Shown here: positions 13,013-25,033 of the stretch, one piece after another
Numbering within the stretch: position 1 is the stretch's first letter
Layout of the letters: every line of letters starts with the position of its first letter
Assembly (NCBI GenBank): GCA_033063855.1
Contig: CP093831.1
Span: 17,794,001-17,858,000 of the forward strand
DNA length: 64,000 bases
Reading direction: 5' to 3'
DNA from: Smittia aterrima
Taxonomy: Eukaryota; Arthropoda; Insecta; Diptera; Chironomidae
The notes under the pieces: generated by a model
Database searches by the model: none
Told to the model about the DNA's origin: nothing
What the model saw: only the letters and a program-made list of their open reading frames with translations
Position numbers and translations under genes: made by a program

Positions 13013-15771
13013 TGAATATGTGTGAAAAGTCAATGTAAAACAAATAATTAAAATAATCAGACGTAAATAAAAGCTTGTCATGATCATTGAAAGCATCAAC
13101 TTTTGAGAGGCTTTCACACTCTCGTATCGTCAAGAGATTTCTTGTTGATATTTTTTTCAATTAAATCTGCCGATCAGGCCCCTGCCACATCGCTTCTACA
13201 AAATAAGTTATTTTCATAAAGAGAACATTCTTCGCACAGTGTGAAACTGCACGGAGAGCAAAAGATGCGACGTTCATTGATATCGCGATGAGATTGCGAA
13301 TTTTGATTTTCTCTCCGTTAAACTGCTCGCTTTGATATTCCATATCTTCCTCTTCACTCACACACACACATAGAGACATTCGCAAGTTAACTTAGTTAAG
13401 ACGAAGCAAGAATTCAAAGCAAAGCGATAGAAGACAAAATATCTTTGATTGGAAGTAATTATTTTGAAAATATCAGGTGTCGGTTTATGAGCCGGCATTT
13501 ACATTCATAAGTATATGCAAAGCAAAAAGAAGTTTGGAGTGTTAGCTCAGCGGGCCCAGTTTGAAGCGAGACAAGTTTGCAACTGAATTTTTAATTTTCA
13601 AGATTCTGGTTTCAAGATTTTTGCTTGAACAAATTGATTTCTTATCGGGGCGACCTCACCTTGCTCTTTCGCAAATTCCACTTTAGCAGCTCCACCAAAA
13701 ACACTTCAAAGCGTGAGCAGGGAAAAGCCACAAGAGACTGAAACACTTTTAATAATAATGTCAATTTACATCCAAAACTCTGAGGTGAAAAGAACTGACC
13801 GGGAACGAGAAGATGGTTTGGTTGCGGTCGAGAGAGAGTCATCGAGAGGAAACGAGGCGAGTTAAATAAATTTAATAAAACTTCTTTTATTAATTCCAAT
13901 TTTATGGCTTTCAGATATAATTTGCATTGCAGTCGCATCTCGTGCAATCTGCTCCTTCCATCCTGTCCATGACCAAGTAATTTCCACCGAAAAACATTCA
14001 TCGCATCAAAATATTTACTTTAAATATTTATTTGGTGAAACGATTGACGTCACTTCAAAGAACAAAGGCTCAAGCTTGTCCGAGCATTCGGAACTTCAGT
14101 CGCCGAAAGCGACTTAAAATGCATTGTTAATCAGATTAATTTCAGCTTAATAAAGTCTCATTGTCAAGACTTTTGTTTGTTGTTACTGATGCGAGTTGAA
14201 ATAAGAGAATGTCATTAACATTGATCGTCCAAAGTGTTTTGGGTCTTTTTCTTATATTGAACACAATTGAAGAATAATTCAGCGGCTATTTGAATTCTAA
14301 ATAATCTCTGATTAAGAACTTAATTTATTTCGGGTGGGTAGGTGTGAAGCAGCTTTATGACGACGCGCTCGAAAGACTTCCGGTCTAAGAACGAAGAACA
14401 TCGTTTTCTATTTAACGAGTCGAAGGTTCTTCTTTTATTTCGCACGGCATGGTCTCGAAAAGACTCGACAGTCGGCTGTTGGATTGACTCATCTTTGCGA
14501 TCATCACAAAGAGAAGAAATAGAAAAATAAACACATGCCCAGAGAAATTTACGGCATTTAGAAGAAAAAGTGAAAATCACCATGAAACCGATTCATCAAA
14601 TATTTCTAAAGAACAACCGAGCATTCTAGTTTGTTATTGAAAAAGCAAACAAATAATAAAATTATGTAATTTGGGCGAGAACGAGAGGAAGATGTTAGAA
14701 ATTAGATCTTCAGAGAGGTTCATTGAAAGCGCGTGTAATGGGTTGATTAAAGCGTGAAGTTTATAGCGCAAGCATTTATATTTATCCATTGTGTTGCGGT
14801 GAACGGTAAGAAGTTGTTTAAGAAAGTCTTCGTCTCTACGTCTAAAGAAAAAAATCAATAAATTCATGATCAAGTGGCTTTGTTTGAGAAACATCTGCAG
14901 ACTTCATGCTTTTGCCATCAAATGTTTGAGTTGAAAAGAAATCATGTGACAGAACTTTAGGAACAATTCGTGATGAAGAAACTCTTTTTTATTTTTCACT
15001 TTTCATTCGATTTCTATCTTTATTCTGCGCTTAATCAGGATTAGTTCGATACTTGATTAATATGCTTAAACGACTTTTTATTGCGGGCGAGAGAAACATT
15101 GAAGTGTAGCGAATTTGTCATCTTTGTGAACTGACGTGACGATTACAGCAACTTTTCAGAAATTATTGAACTAGGCGAGAAACATAATTTGTAATTTTTA
15201 ATCCTTTGATTAATAAAATTGAGTTGATCTCATTGAGAAATGATGTTTCCTGTCTCTTTATTACCTCGGATCGATTTAAATTGCTGCATCGAGTCAAATT
15301 GAAAAGACTTTAAGTTCTTCACTTAGTAAACTTGACTTGTTTTCCCAACAATTCTTCCAGTTCCGTGCTTCATGTACTTTCCCTTCATCTTCTTTGCCTC
15401 TTTCTCTCTTTACCAGTTCCCATCGGTTTCTTAATTGCTGCATTACAACCGAACCAACACTAAAAGTTTATCATTTAATGCAAAGTAAACAATTTTTGAT
15501 TAATAACAAGAATTTCATTTCGTTTCCCTCCACAAACAGTCAGAAACTGAGAACGCATTAGTGCTAAAGACAGGAAAGCTCTTCGGGAGTGTAATTTGCA
15601 AACCTTTTGGGGGGCCAACAATCATCAAATACGTTTGTTTAAGTGAATGATTAAATGGCTTCGGCCACTCGTGATTCCTCTAAATCTTGTTATACTTAAG
15701 AATTATGATCTTTATAAATGGCTTCGCGACTCGAGCTAAAGACAAAAAGGTTTTCATTTTGTCAACGTGCT

Positions 15772-15787
15772 TTCTCGCGCGCGAGAA
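15772..15787. repeat. 16-bp CpG-rich palindrome
   Basis: TTCTCGCG is followed directly by its reverse complement CGCGAGAA in otherwise AT-rich DNA. It resembles a dimeric CG-core binding site, but one such 16-bp palindrome is expected by chance in a window of this size. Confidence 0.85.
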
Positions 15788-18700
15788 TGGCATTTTAAAA
15801 GACCATAATCTTAAATCACTCGAGAACCATGAAAAGATTCTTAATGAATGCTGAAAATAAAAATATGAAAGCGGTCGAGAAGGGGGGAGCTTAAGAGTTA
15901 ACGAAAAGCATGAGCGAGAGAGCCAGTTATCAATTATATCAGTACAAGGGCAAATTATGTTCGTCGTCGTATTAATTTATTAATTGTTGAGTCCCAACCG
16001 GATCGAACTTTATCGCTAAATATTTTTGAGCGCTTCTTTCTTGCGATGCATTAAGCAAAATGTTGTCTTCGGATTTGTGTTAGTTTGCGTCGAATAAAAA
16101 AAGAAAACATTTCCTTCTTTAATAAAAGAAATATTTATAAGAAACTCTTCTTCCTTTCCTCTTCTTCTTGCCGAGGACCGAAGCAGAAGAAAAATATTGA
16201 TTGTGTAATTCATTAAGCAAAGCGAAGGAAGAAGGTCTGTGCTCTGCTGGACTCTCTTCAAAGCCTTTAAACATTCATTTTCTATCTGTTTTTAGCCCGA
16301 AAAAAAAATAAATGAATAAGAGAAATAAAGTTTTTTTCGACGCGCGGAGCCTCGTTTCGCGAATGAAGCGAAAATAAGAAGGCACACAACAGCAGGAGGA
16401 AGAAGAAGCAAATTGAAAATTGATAAATACCATTTAACCATTAACAATGTCATGCCAATAAATTGCAAATTATATGAAAAAATAAACGAAGGCGAAGAGG
16501 GAAACCGAGAGACTCTTTATCTCATTTTTCATTTTTTTAGTATTTTAGTAAAGTTGATAAGTTTGCTCGTCGCGCCATCCAACGTTCATCTGACTGGTTG
16601 TTGCTTAAGCAGTAATGTTTTAATGGAGCGCAAGAAGAAGGTCGTTTGTTTATTAGGATTAGCGTTAAGTCTCCAATGAATTTCCCTCCGACCGAGAAGA
16701 AGCGCATCATGAATCGACGAGAGCTTTTCTTGACAAATGGAAAAAGAGAAAACCGCTGCCAGCATAAGACGACACAAGAGGCGAGTGTATGTTGTATTGA
16801 GTGCATGATGCCGATCAGATTTGTAAAATGGATTTCGGTCGCATGTGTATGTCACGATTTCTTGCATTTAAAACACTGTGAGAGCGATCGAGACAAATTG
16901 AAATAGAAAATTGCGCTCGCCATGACTTAATGTCGCTTTTGAGTTGATAAAGCTGCAGTTTATGGCAATAAGAGTAAACGACTGAAATTCCTCTTGGAAA
17001 TGATAAGAGTTTGAAAAGTGCTTTACCAAGCTCTTCCACTTTGTTTTCGTGACATCTCGATCTTGCTCAAACGTAAAATGCTGAGACTTGAGCTTGAAAT
17101 TTGATAGAAGACAGTTCCAGAAGTTTATTTATGACACATGTAGTTAGTTGAATGGCTCGCTTCCATTTGATTCTAATGACCGTAATTAATCAGAGCGCAG
17201 TCAAACATAAAGTTCTTGTTCGAGTCAAGAATTTATGTTAATTCAACTACCAAAAAAAATGTGAGCAAGGACAAGATCAAGATTTAAGAATTAACTAACG
17301 TGATATTATCCTTTGTCAAAAAATTTCATTTTGAATTTATTCTCGACGCATTTGGAACAAAAGTGAATGAGGTTGATTGATACCAATGTCAAAGGAAACG
17401 AGAAGTTCAGGTGTTTCTTGGAACTAAGCGTTCAGACACATAAGCAAACAGCGAACGGGTGATCCAGTGAGCTGTGTGTAACCTTATCCCAAAACCTCAA
17501 GAGGCCCAACCGAACACAAATTTCATTTTATCAAGCAGAAGATTAAGATGTTTCATCGAAACACTGAAAAGAAAACCGAAAGTCTACAAATTATCGAAGA
17601 GTAACAGAGCATATTTAATATTTTTGATATTTTCTTGAAACGACGATGAAAAAAATGTTTCTGACTTAAACACGACTTAAGCACAGTGGACTTTCTTGTT
17701 CAGACATTTTGACATATTTGAAATATCTTTTGTGTGCTTATATTTCCTTTATTTTTGTTTTGTTTTTCTCTCCTCCGCCTGAATATTTATGAACAGTTGA
17801 GCCGTTGAACAGTCGAGTGGAAGAAGAAAAAAAAGGCGAATAAGACTTCAAAGTTTCTAAGCTCCGGAATAAAAATATTGAAAGATCTTGAGAAGCCCCA
17901 GCGACCGGGGGAGAAACAAATGTGGCATATAAGAACTTCTGAAACATTCCTTGATCATCGACATCTTAATTCAAGAAATAAACAAGATCAATTAACAAAC
18001 TTCAACGTTAATTCAATGAAATGCCTTGTCTCGAACGTTGAGAAGTCGATGGCTCGAGACAGACGAAACAGAGACGGGAGTTTTCAAGTTGAAATGAAAA
18101 CCGAACGAGCGTAGAAACTCGACTAATGCTGAAAAGTATTTATACCTGGAAATTCGTGGAGGTCACACACAGTAGTTGAGCCGAGGGTGTATTACAAATT
18201 TGGAATAAGAAAAACCAAACGTCATAAAACATATTTACTAAAATGAATCACAGATTTTGACTCTTTTCTGATTCTCTCTTGTCGTTCTGCTTTGTTTTAT
18301 TCGTTGGGAAGGCAAACAGGCTGAAAATTTATGAGATCAATTGAATGTGATTTGTCGAAGGGGATTCCGAAGTGGATCTCGAGAGAAAGATTTGACTAAA
18401 CAAGCGGAATCAAGTGTTTTGTCGCCGGTTGATGTGAATGGTCACTGGTTTGACCGCTCGTCTTGGACGAAAGTAGTAGTGGAAGGAGTGGAGATAAGAA
18501 AATTAGATTTAATTGGTGATCATTTGTCTTTTTTGCTGTTTGGGCTGGTGAGCGGAATCTTTGAGCTTAACTCACACGGAAAATAATTAGAAAAAAGTTA
18601 GTTTTGATAAATTAGAAGCTATTTTGGATTACACTGAACCTAGATCAACGATCGGTTACGATTAACAAGAGTTGAGCCGTTGGCCCACCCGAAGTTAACC

Positions 18701-21700
18701 ATTTCGCTCGCTGCGAAATTTTCTCTCTCTCACCGTTGCTTATTAATCTAATTAACGACCTTAATTAATGTACTTTCAAGTCGAAGCATCTCCTGCATTC
18801 ACTTATTTCTCCCATTTCCGACTCGTCTGCATGAATATTAATTTTTTTTGTCTTTATTTCGCAACACATTTCGTGTGTGCGCCTCATTCACTGAAAGTTT
18901 CACTTAAAATACTCTCTCGCATATCAATTCATGTCCGCGGCCGTAAAATGGACATAAAAACGAAATATATTTATAAAAGAGTTCAACAGATATGAATTAT
19001 GAGTTTTCTTTTATTGCCTTCGTTTTCCTCCTTTGGCAGATTCGCGAGGCGAGTTTTGCCAAATGTCATCAAGGGCGAAGCCTGTGCGAAGCCCCTGCAC
19101 GTCATCTCTTATATGAGCATTATGATGAGATAAATAGTCTAACACTTTTTTATGTCTTATTATTCTTCTCCTCCTTCATTCTTCGCCAATATTGCTGCGG
19201 TCGAAGGAAGAAGACGATGCGATCGAGTGAGAACAAGAAAGCCACAAACAGCATTCGATATTCGTGTATGCGCTTGATCTTTGCATAGGCGCAGACGCAC
19301 TTTCCCGAATTTATCACAAATCATAAAGGAATAAGAATTAATTAAGGTAACCATAATAAATTTAGTGTTACATCAAGTTCATTATCGCTCTTTACTTGTC
19401 TGGTTCTTGTTGAAGTCGACGATTCTTCTTTGGCATCATCAGAAACTCTTGAACCGTCTCCTCTTCTCTTATTTCACGAATTCATTTGTTTTGTGTTTGA
19501 CGATGATTCTTCTTTCGGTTTTCTCACTCTCTGGTCTCTGTGTGCTATGTGTGCTTTGAAGGAGATTTGTGTGAGATGTTGTTATGCTGTGCTAACAATG
19601 AGATCTAAATTATCGAGAGGTCAGGGATGTGCGGTGCTGCTTTTCGAGGCCCGTAATTTACTGAAGATGATTCATATCTCACCGAGAATGAGAGATAATT
19701 TAAAAATGTGTTTATCATTTATTATCTTTGAAGCCGCGTTGTCGATCTCGTCAAGGCCACACACGAGTCTCTCGAAAGCCCTGAATACGACTTAATTGTT
19801 CAACTCTTTCAACTCTTTACACTTGAAATTGAATAAAAATTAAATTTAATTCATCATCCTCTTCTTACGTTTCTTGCCTCATCCAGTTCGCGATGAGACA
19901 ATCCACCAAACGGTCGCTGTTTGGTGATTTACTCTCGATCGAGCAACTTTTTTTTCATTCTTTTCCCTTTGTGAGAGATTTCTGAGTTTTCATTTCTTTT
20001 CTTTGAGTTGAGCACGCATTCGCTTAGCGCGGATCTACTTTTAACAGGAATTTCTGAATGTCTCCGCGGGCGCTTTTGCATGTTCGCTTTCCATCTCTCT
20101 CTCCTCCGCCTTTCGCATTGTGCAACAGTAAAACTGTGCTGCCTCTTAGTTTTGCTGGCGATTTGCTTACCGATTTTTGTGCTTTCTTGCTTCGTCGGTT
20201 TCGCCGTTGCCTGCTTGTGTTGCTTGTGCTGGCAAGGTTAGCGAAATCTTCCATAAAACTCCAAAGTACGAATTAAAAAATTACCCAGAGGGTGAGTGGT
20301 TGCTTTTTGTTTAGTTATGGTTCGGTCGACTCTCTCATAGTGAGTGTTGTTGTGGCTGGCTGACTTGGCTGCCTAGCAATGTGAAGCACGATGATAAAAC
20401 TTAAAGTTTCTCTTTCGTGAATCCATCAACGAGAAGACTTTATACGACGAAGTGAAATGCTGTTGCAACGAGCGACCTAGACTGATAAAATTACAGATCA
20501 GCGAAGATATCGGCGCACAGCGCTCGGAGAACAATAGCTCATGATAATTTCATTTGTCTTCTGCAAATAAATTTTCACACACTTGGGCGATATTGCAAAT
20601 CTTCTGGTGTTTCATTCTTCCTTCTCGTTTTGTTCTGTTCGTTTTGTTCTGAATTCAAACTGAATTGCACGGCACCGTCGTCTTCCTTTGCTTCACTTCA
20701 CATCCCTGCCCACATCATTCATACATCTCAAGACAACGTGGCGGGATCGGAGACGGTTATCAAAATAAATTTCACAGAAAAAAAACGCAGTCAGATCTCA
20801 CTCAATCGGCGACATCATCTCCATTCACCTTCTCGCTTTGCTCTCCCGTGTGTGCGATGCCATGTCTTATTGGCAGCGGAATATTTTTAATCGTTTTGCG
20901 ATGCTTATTATTGTCAAAATATAAAACAAGCGATCCTCGCCAAAAGAGCCCCGATCGAACATTCCACTGCTTTTCTTATTTATTTAATTTGGCTTCTCTT
21001 ATATTTTGTTTTTATCGGGAAGATGTTTGGTATGCTGGTGCATTCTTCGCTCAGATATGCCATCATCAAAATTTATATGACATGAGACCGAAGGGAGAGC
21101 TTCTTTCTTCGCGCAGCCTCGAATGGTAGCGAGAAACATCAAAAATATTTCATATATTCCTTCAAGAGTTGGACGGAGGATGACGGAGAAGAAAATGATG
21201 ATGAAGAAGAAGAAGTAGTAGCTCGACGTTCTTCTCTCTCCCTCACACGCTTTTCTCACTCGCGAAACAACAGCAAAATGCGATCGGAACAATGATGTTT
21301 AAGAAATAGCAGCAAACGACATATTTTGCTTGTTATTATGCCTTTACGCGCTTCCCAACTCTCCCATCATGTACAAGCATGTTCTGACTCTTCTTCCACC
21401 GCCTCGATGTCGTGTTTCTTCGAAGCCGAGCGAAATTCTTTCAAAGCAAAGAGTCTCCTCTTTGCCTTTTAATCGTTCTTCTTCTCACCGAAACAAAATC
21501 ACTCACACTCGAGCACCAACCGCAAAAAGCATAGGCCGAAGGAAATTATGAAATTATACCTGTTTTGTCTCGTTTCTTATGCCTCGATTCATTCTTAGCT
21601 CTGCATTGAGAGACGCGAGAGAAATCCAAATAGATTGCGTAAATGTGTGCTGTGCTGTGTGGATAATTTTCCTGTGAGCGAGAGAACGAGAGTTGTTGAG

Positions 21701-22856
21701 GAATGAAGGAAAGAAGAAAAAGTAAAATGTTGTTGCATGTCTTGATATTGGAGATCGAGCAAGAAGGTAAACTCAGTCTTGAACAAGAGTCCATCACGAT
21801 CAGTCGGGTTTTTATACTTCGTACCTACGTCCCGCTTTTATTTTCGCGCACACACAACAGATTCCAAGTTTAGTTTTATATTTTTTGTTGTGCGCTTATT
21901 TAAACAAGAATTGACAATAAATTATCAAAGTGGAGACTTTAATTTCGCGGATCTTTCGGAAGTAAACTTAAGCCGAAGACAACAGCAGCAGCAGAAGCAG
22001 CTCCCATCAAATATCGGAGTGCTCGCAAAATATCCGTGTGATGATTTTTTATTGTTTTATTCTTTCGTGAACAATACGCGTCGAGCGATGGTTAAATTTG
22101 GATAATGTATCGCTTCGTGAAGTAACGACTGCTCCAGAAAGCAAAAAGAAAATAAAAAGCAGAAAAAATATGAAAAGAACATTTGCAAGATAAACGCCGA
22201 AATCTAAGATACTCGAATAAAACACAACACGGCAACAGTAACAGACACTGAAGTGCTGGAAAGAAAAAGTGTTTGAAGCCGTTTAAAAGAGCCGGGAAGA
22301 AGAGTCTTGCAGATATATATTGATTATGCCTTTGAAATATATTCATAGAGAGAACTGAAACGCTAACGCTAGAAAAGCATCGCGCGCGGTCTAACAAAAT
22401 AAATATCTACGAAAAAAGAAAACACAACACGAAAATTTGTGATGGTTTGAGCGAGAGCAAGCGAGAAGTGTAAGAAAAGAACTGGAAAAGAAAAATTCAG
22501 AAAAAAAGCTCACGGATAATTTCTCAAACAATAAATTATTGAAATAATTTGTAAAAGAGTCGCTTTTGCTCCATCGAATGGTCGTAGCGTCTTCGCGCGT
22601 TTAGACGTTTTCTTTCGTGTGACAAATAACAGAAAATAATATAATAAAATAAAGAAGATAAATAAGAAATTTGAATATTTGAATATTTGGGTTTGAGGTT
22701 TGAAGAGTGGTGAAGAAAACGACCGCGCGAAGAGATATCAGAAATATCTTGGTTTTTGTGAAAGAAAAAAAAATATAAGAAAAGAGAGAAATAAGAAGCA
22801 AAGCACAAGATAGAAATAAATAACACCAAAACCTGTGAAAGAAGTGATTTTCTTAA

Positions 22857-22871
22857 ATGGTGAAATATTAA
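22857..22871 (+). promoter_or_regulatory. upstream ORF (4 codons) in the presumed fj leader
   Basis: ATG GTG AAA TAT TAA opens and closes about 170 bases before the fj start codon. If this sequence lies in the fj 5' leader, scanning ribosomes would meet it before the main ORF. The transcription start site was not located, so membership in the leader is inferred. Confidence 0.4.
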
Positions 22872-22950
22872 AAAAATTATAAGAAAATAAATATACATAA
22901 ATACACATTAAATTGAGAATTAATTCGTGTTTAACTGCGTCTCCGTCTAT

Positions 22951-22956
22951 ATGTGA
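22951..22956 (+). promoter_or_regulatory. start-stop upstream element (ATG TGA) before fj
   Basis: An ATG is followed immediately by a TGA stop, 85 nt upstream of the fj ATG. Minimal start-stop elements are known to hold ribosomes and lower translation of the downstream ORF. It is out of frame with fj, whose own frame carries a TAG at 22963-22965. The role is inferred and depends on this segment being in the mature leader. Confidence 0.4.
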
Positions 22957-23040
22957 AGCTAATAGAACGAGCGATATTTAATTTGTTGGAATTTGTCATC
23001 AGCGAGTGGTGATCTGGCGGCAACGGACATCCGTGAAACT

Positions 23041-24927
23041 ATGATTGTCAATGATTGTCAACAAAAGGAGAATGATAAGAAGACAATTGTCATAGAGGAT
23101 ACGATGCTCTTATTGTTGCGCAAGAAGCGACGAGCCTTTTACCAGCAAACGTGTCTACTCAGCGTCATGGCCGCATTCACAATAGGCTTAGCTCTGGGCA
23201 TCTTCTTTCTGCCTTTAATAGGATTAACGTCAGCCAAATCCCCATCCGATATCATATCACAATCACTGCAGCGCGGCAACGATTCGCTGCACTTACAACA
23301 ATCAAACTTAGTCGTCGGCAAGTACTCGAAAGTACACAAATACGATTTCAAGTCGGCGAGTAGAAATAATAAAAATAAAAATCAAATTCATGAACTGAAA
23401 GGCACTGGAAACAGCTTTACACCGACAACAATAAATAATAATTTCTTAAATCCAGCCATCTATTCTTCCGTGTCATTTATATCAGATGAAAAATACTCAA
23501 CGGAAAATATTTTGAATAGCTGGAACAATGGAAAGGCTAGAAAAGTAAATAACGATTATGGTATTGAAGTTGATGATGATGTTGCCATTGAGATACCTGA
23601 CGACGAAGACGACGACGAGGACGGCAATCGGATGGAAGAAGGCATAAGCAATAACAATAGTGAAAATAGTCAGCGAAATAGAAATATGAATAACGATTTC
23701 GATGATTTGGAACATGATAATGTTGTTGGTGGAGCGCTGCAACAAAGTCATTCCTCCTCTCCAATTGGCAACAACAAGCGGCAACAATCTGATGATGATT
23801 TAAATGGTCGAAATTCCTATGAGAAAGAGAACAATGAGACGCTGCGACGGATTGTCGAAGATGATATTTATTGGGGTCGAATGGTTGAGAATCGTTTGCC
23901 CATCGGTTTCAATAAGCGCGACTCTGAGCAGTGGAAGACTTATCTCGAGACGAACAGCACGGAGATCGTTAAAATTGAACAAGGATGTGGTCGTATGCAG
24001 AATCGCCTTGTGACATTCAGTGATGGTATCATGGCCTGTGTGAGATATCGTCAGAACACCGATCAGATTCAAGGAGAGCTATTTAGCTTCTTCCTAGGAC
24101 GTCTACTTAATTTAACGAATCTTGCGCCAAGCGCAGCTGCAGTCATTAATTGGGACTCAAAGTTATGGTCACAAGTTAAAGAACACATCACCGAATCACA
24201 GTGGAAGACATCGCGACCCGTCGTGCTTACGAAATGGATTCCAGATCTTGAGCCGTCGGGAATTCCTGACCCGTTTCGTCCACTTGAACGACATCTGAAC
24301 AAAGATGACGTGCGGAATATCACATTGGACGATGGTTCCATGAAGCCAACTCAAATACTGATTGATCGATTGAAGCCAAAACATATTGCCGATAGCGATC
24401 TGAATGCGAGAAAGCTGTGGCAGACGAAAAAGATCGTATTAAGCGATCCGATGTTTTCAAAGTTTGTTGAGCTCGCTCAGTGGTCGGACTTGATCATTTT
24501 CGACTATCTCATCGCGAATCTTGATCGCGTTGTAAATAATCTCTATAATTTTCAATGGAATGCTGACATAATGGCTGCACCAGCTCACAATTTAGCGAAG
24601 CAAGTCAACTCCGAGCTGTTGGTGTTCCTAGACAACGAGTCGGGCCTGTTACATGGCTATCGATTGCTGAAAAAGTATGAAGCTTATCATGGACTTTTGC
24701 TCGACAATCTGTGCGTGTTTCGCAAGTCAACCGTCGATGCCCTCAAGTTCCTTCGTGATAATAATCCCGGTGAGCAGTTGAATGAATTCTTTGAACGAAC
24801 GACGACGAGTAAAGTTCGTGAAGTCCTACCGCCGCTTCCCGAGAAGTCTATAAAAATACTTACGGATCGCATCGATCGTGTCCTCCAACAAGTGCAAAAA
24901 TGTCAAGACAATTTCTCAAACAGATAG
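23041..24927 (+). CDS. fj: four-jointed (Fj), Golgi cadherin-domain kinase
   Basis: Predicted 628-residue type II membrane protein in one uninterrupted exon. Known role of the family: Fj sits in the Golgi and phosphorylates Ser/Thr in cadherin repeats of Fat and Dachsous, tuning planar cell polarity and Hippo-linked growth. Seen here: a short cytosolic tail with basic RKKRR just before a hydrophobic segment (about residues 37-62), a low-complexity luminal stem rich in Asn with an Asp/Glu run, then the conserved kinase region from about residue 280 (starting near WGRMVENRLP). ANLDRVVNN (Asp495) resembles the catalytic segment of FAM20-like secretory kinases, and Asp531-Asn532-Glu533 is the DNE metal-binding motif known in Drosophila Fj. 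The ATG at 23041 is the first in frame after a TAG at 22963 and has A at -3. An earlier in-frame TTG is not a credible start. The Drosophila protein is about 583 residues; the extra length is mainly in the stem. No damage is visible. Confidence 0.96.
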   Translation: MIVNDCQQKENDKKTIVIEDTMLLLLRKKRRAFYQQTCLLSVMAAFTIGLALGIFFLPLIGLTSAKSPSDIISQSLQRGNDSLHLQQSNLVVGKYSKVHKYDFKSASRNNKNKNQIHELKGTGNSFTPTTINNNFLNPAIYSSVSFISDEKYSTENILNSWNNGKARKVNNDYGIEVDDDVAIEIPDDEDDDEDGNRMEEGISNNNSENSQRNRNMNNDFDDLEHDNVVGGALQQSHSSSPIGNNKRQQSDDDLNGRNSYEKENNETLRRIVEDDIYWGRMVENRLPIGFNKRDSEQWKTYLETNSTEIVKIEQGCGRMQNRLVTFSDGIMACVRYRQNTDQIQGELFSFFLGRLLNLTNLAPSAAAVINWDSKLWSQVKEHITESQWKTSRPVVLTKWIPDLEPSGIPDPFRPLERHLNKDDVRNITLDDGSMKPTQILIDRLKPKHIADSDLNARKLWQTKKIVLSDPMFSKFVELAQWSDLIIFDYLIANLDRVVNNLYNFQWNADIMAAPAHNLAKQVNSELLVFLDNESGLLHGYRLLKKYEAYHGLLLDNLCVFRKSTVDALKFLRDNNPGEQLNEFFERTTTSKVREVLPPLPEKSIKILTDRIDRVLQQVQKCQDNFSNR

Positions 24928-25027
24928 AGATTTATTGCTCTCGTTCAACTGAGCGTCTTCGACGCCCATCAAACGAGTGTACATTAATAAGAATTATGTT
25001 TGACTGATTACAAGTAGAAGAAATGTG

Positions 25028-25033
25028 ATTAAA
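25028..25033 (+). terminator. candidate fj poly(A) signal (ATTAAA)
   Basis: This is the first polyadenylation-like hexamer after the fj stop, about 100 bases downstream. A canonical AATAAA occurs only at 26676-26681, which would give a 3' UTR near 1.75 kb. Either or both could be used; the sequence alone does not decide. Confidence 0.3.

Larger units (their letters stand above)
1..22500. other. gene-poor region upstream of fj
   Basis: I find no gene I can support in this stretch. The open frames are short, mostly begin at non-ATG codons, occur on both strands at about chance density, and show no domain or splice-linked continuation. It contains short pyrimidine microsatellites (a TC run near 11224-11239, a CA run near 13357-13370), long GAAGAA/TTCTTC-biased tracts, and several palindromes listed separately. 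No tRNA-like B box with a matching A box and no reverse transcriptase or transposase motif was seen. Because fj in Drosophila is controlled by dispersed upstream enhancers, regulatory DNA for fj could lie here, but that is inference from position only. Unrecognised small exons or non-coding RNAs cannot be excluded. Confidence 0.6.

Noticed and set aside
22993..23040. Extension of the fj frame to a TTG at 22993
   Set aside because: TTG is not a credible nuclear start in an insect; the first in-frame ATG after the TAG at 22963 is at 23041.
23497..24341. Minus-strand frames of 75-96 codons across fj
   Set aside because: They mirror fj codon structure (for example poly-His and Ile runs opposite its Asp/Asn stem) and have no support of their own.
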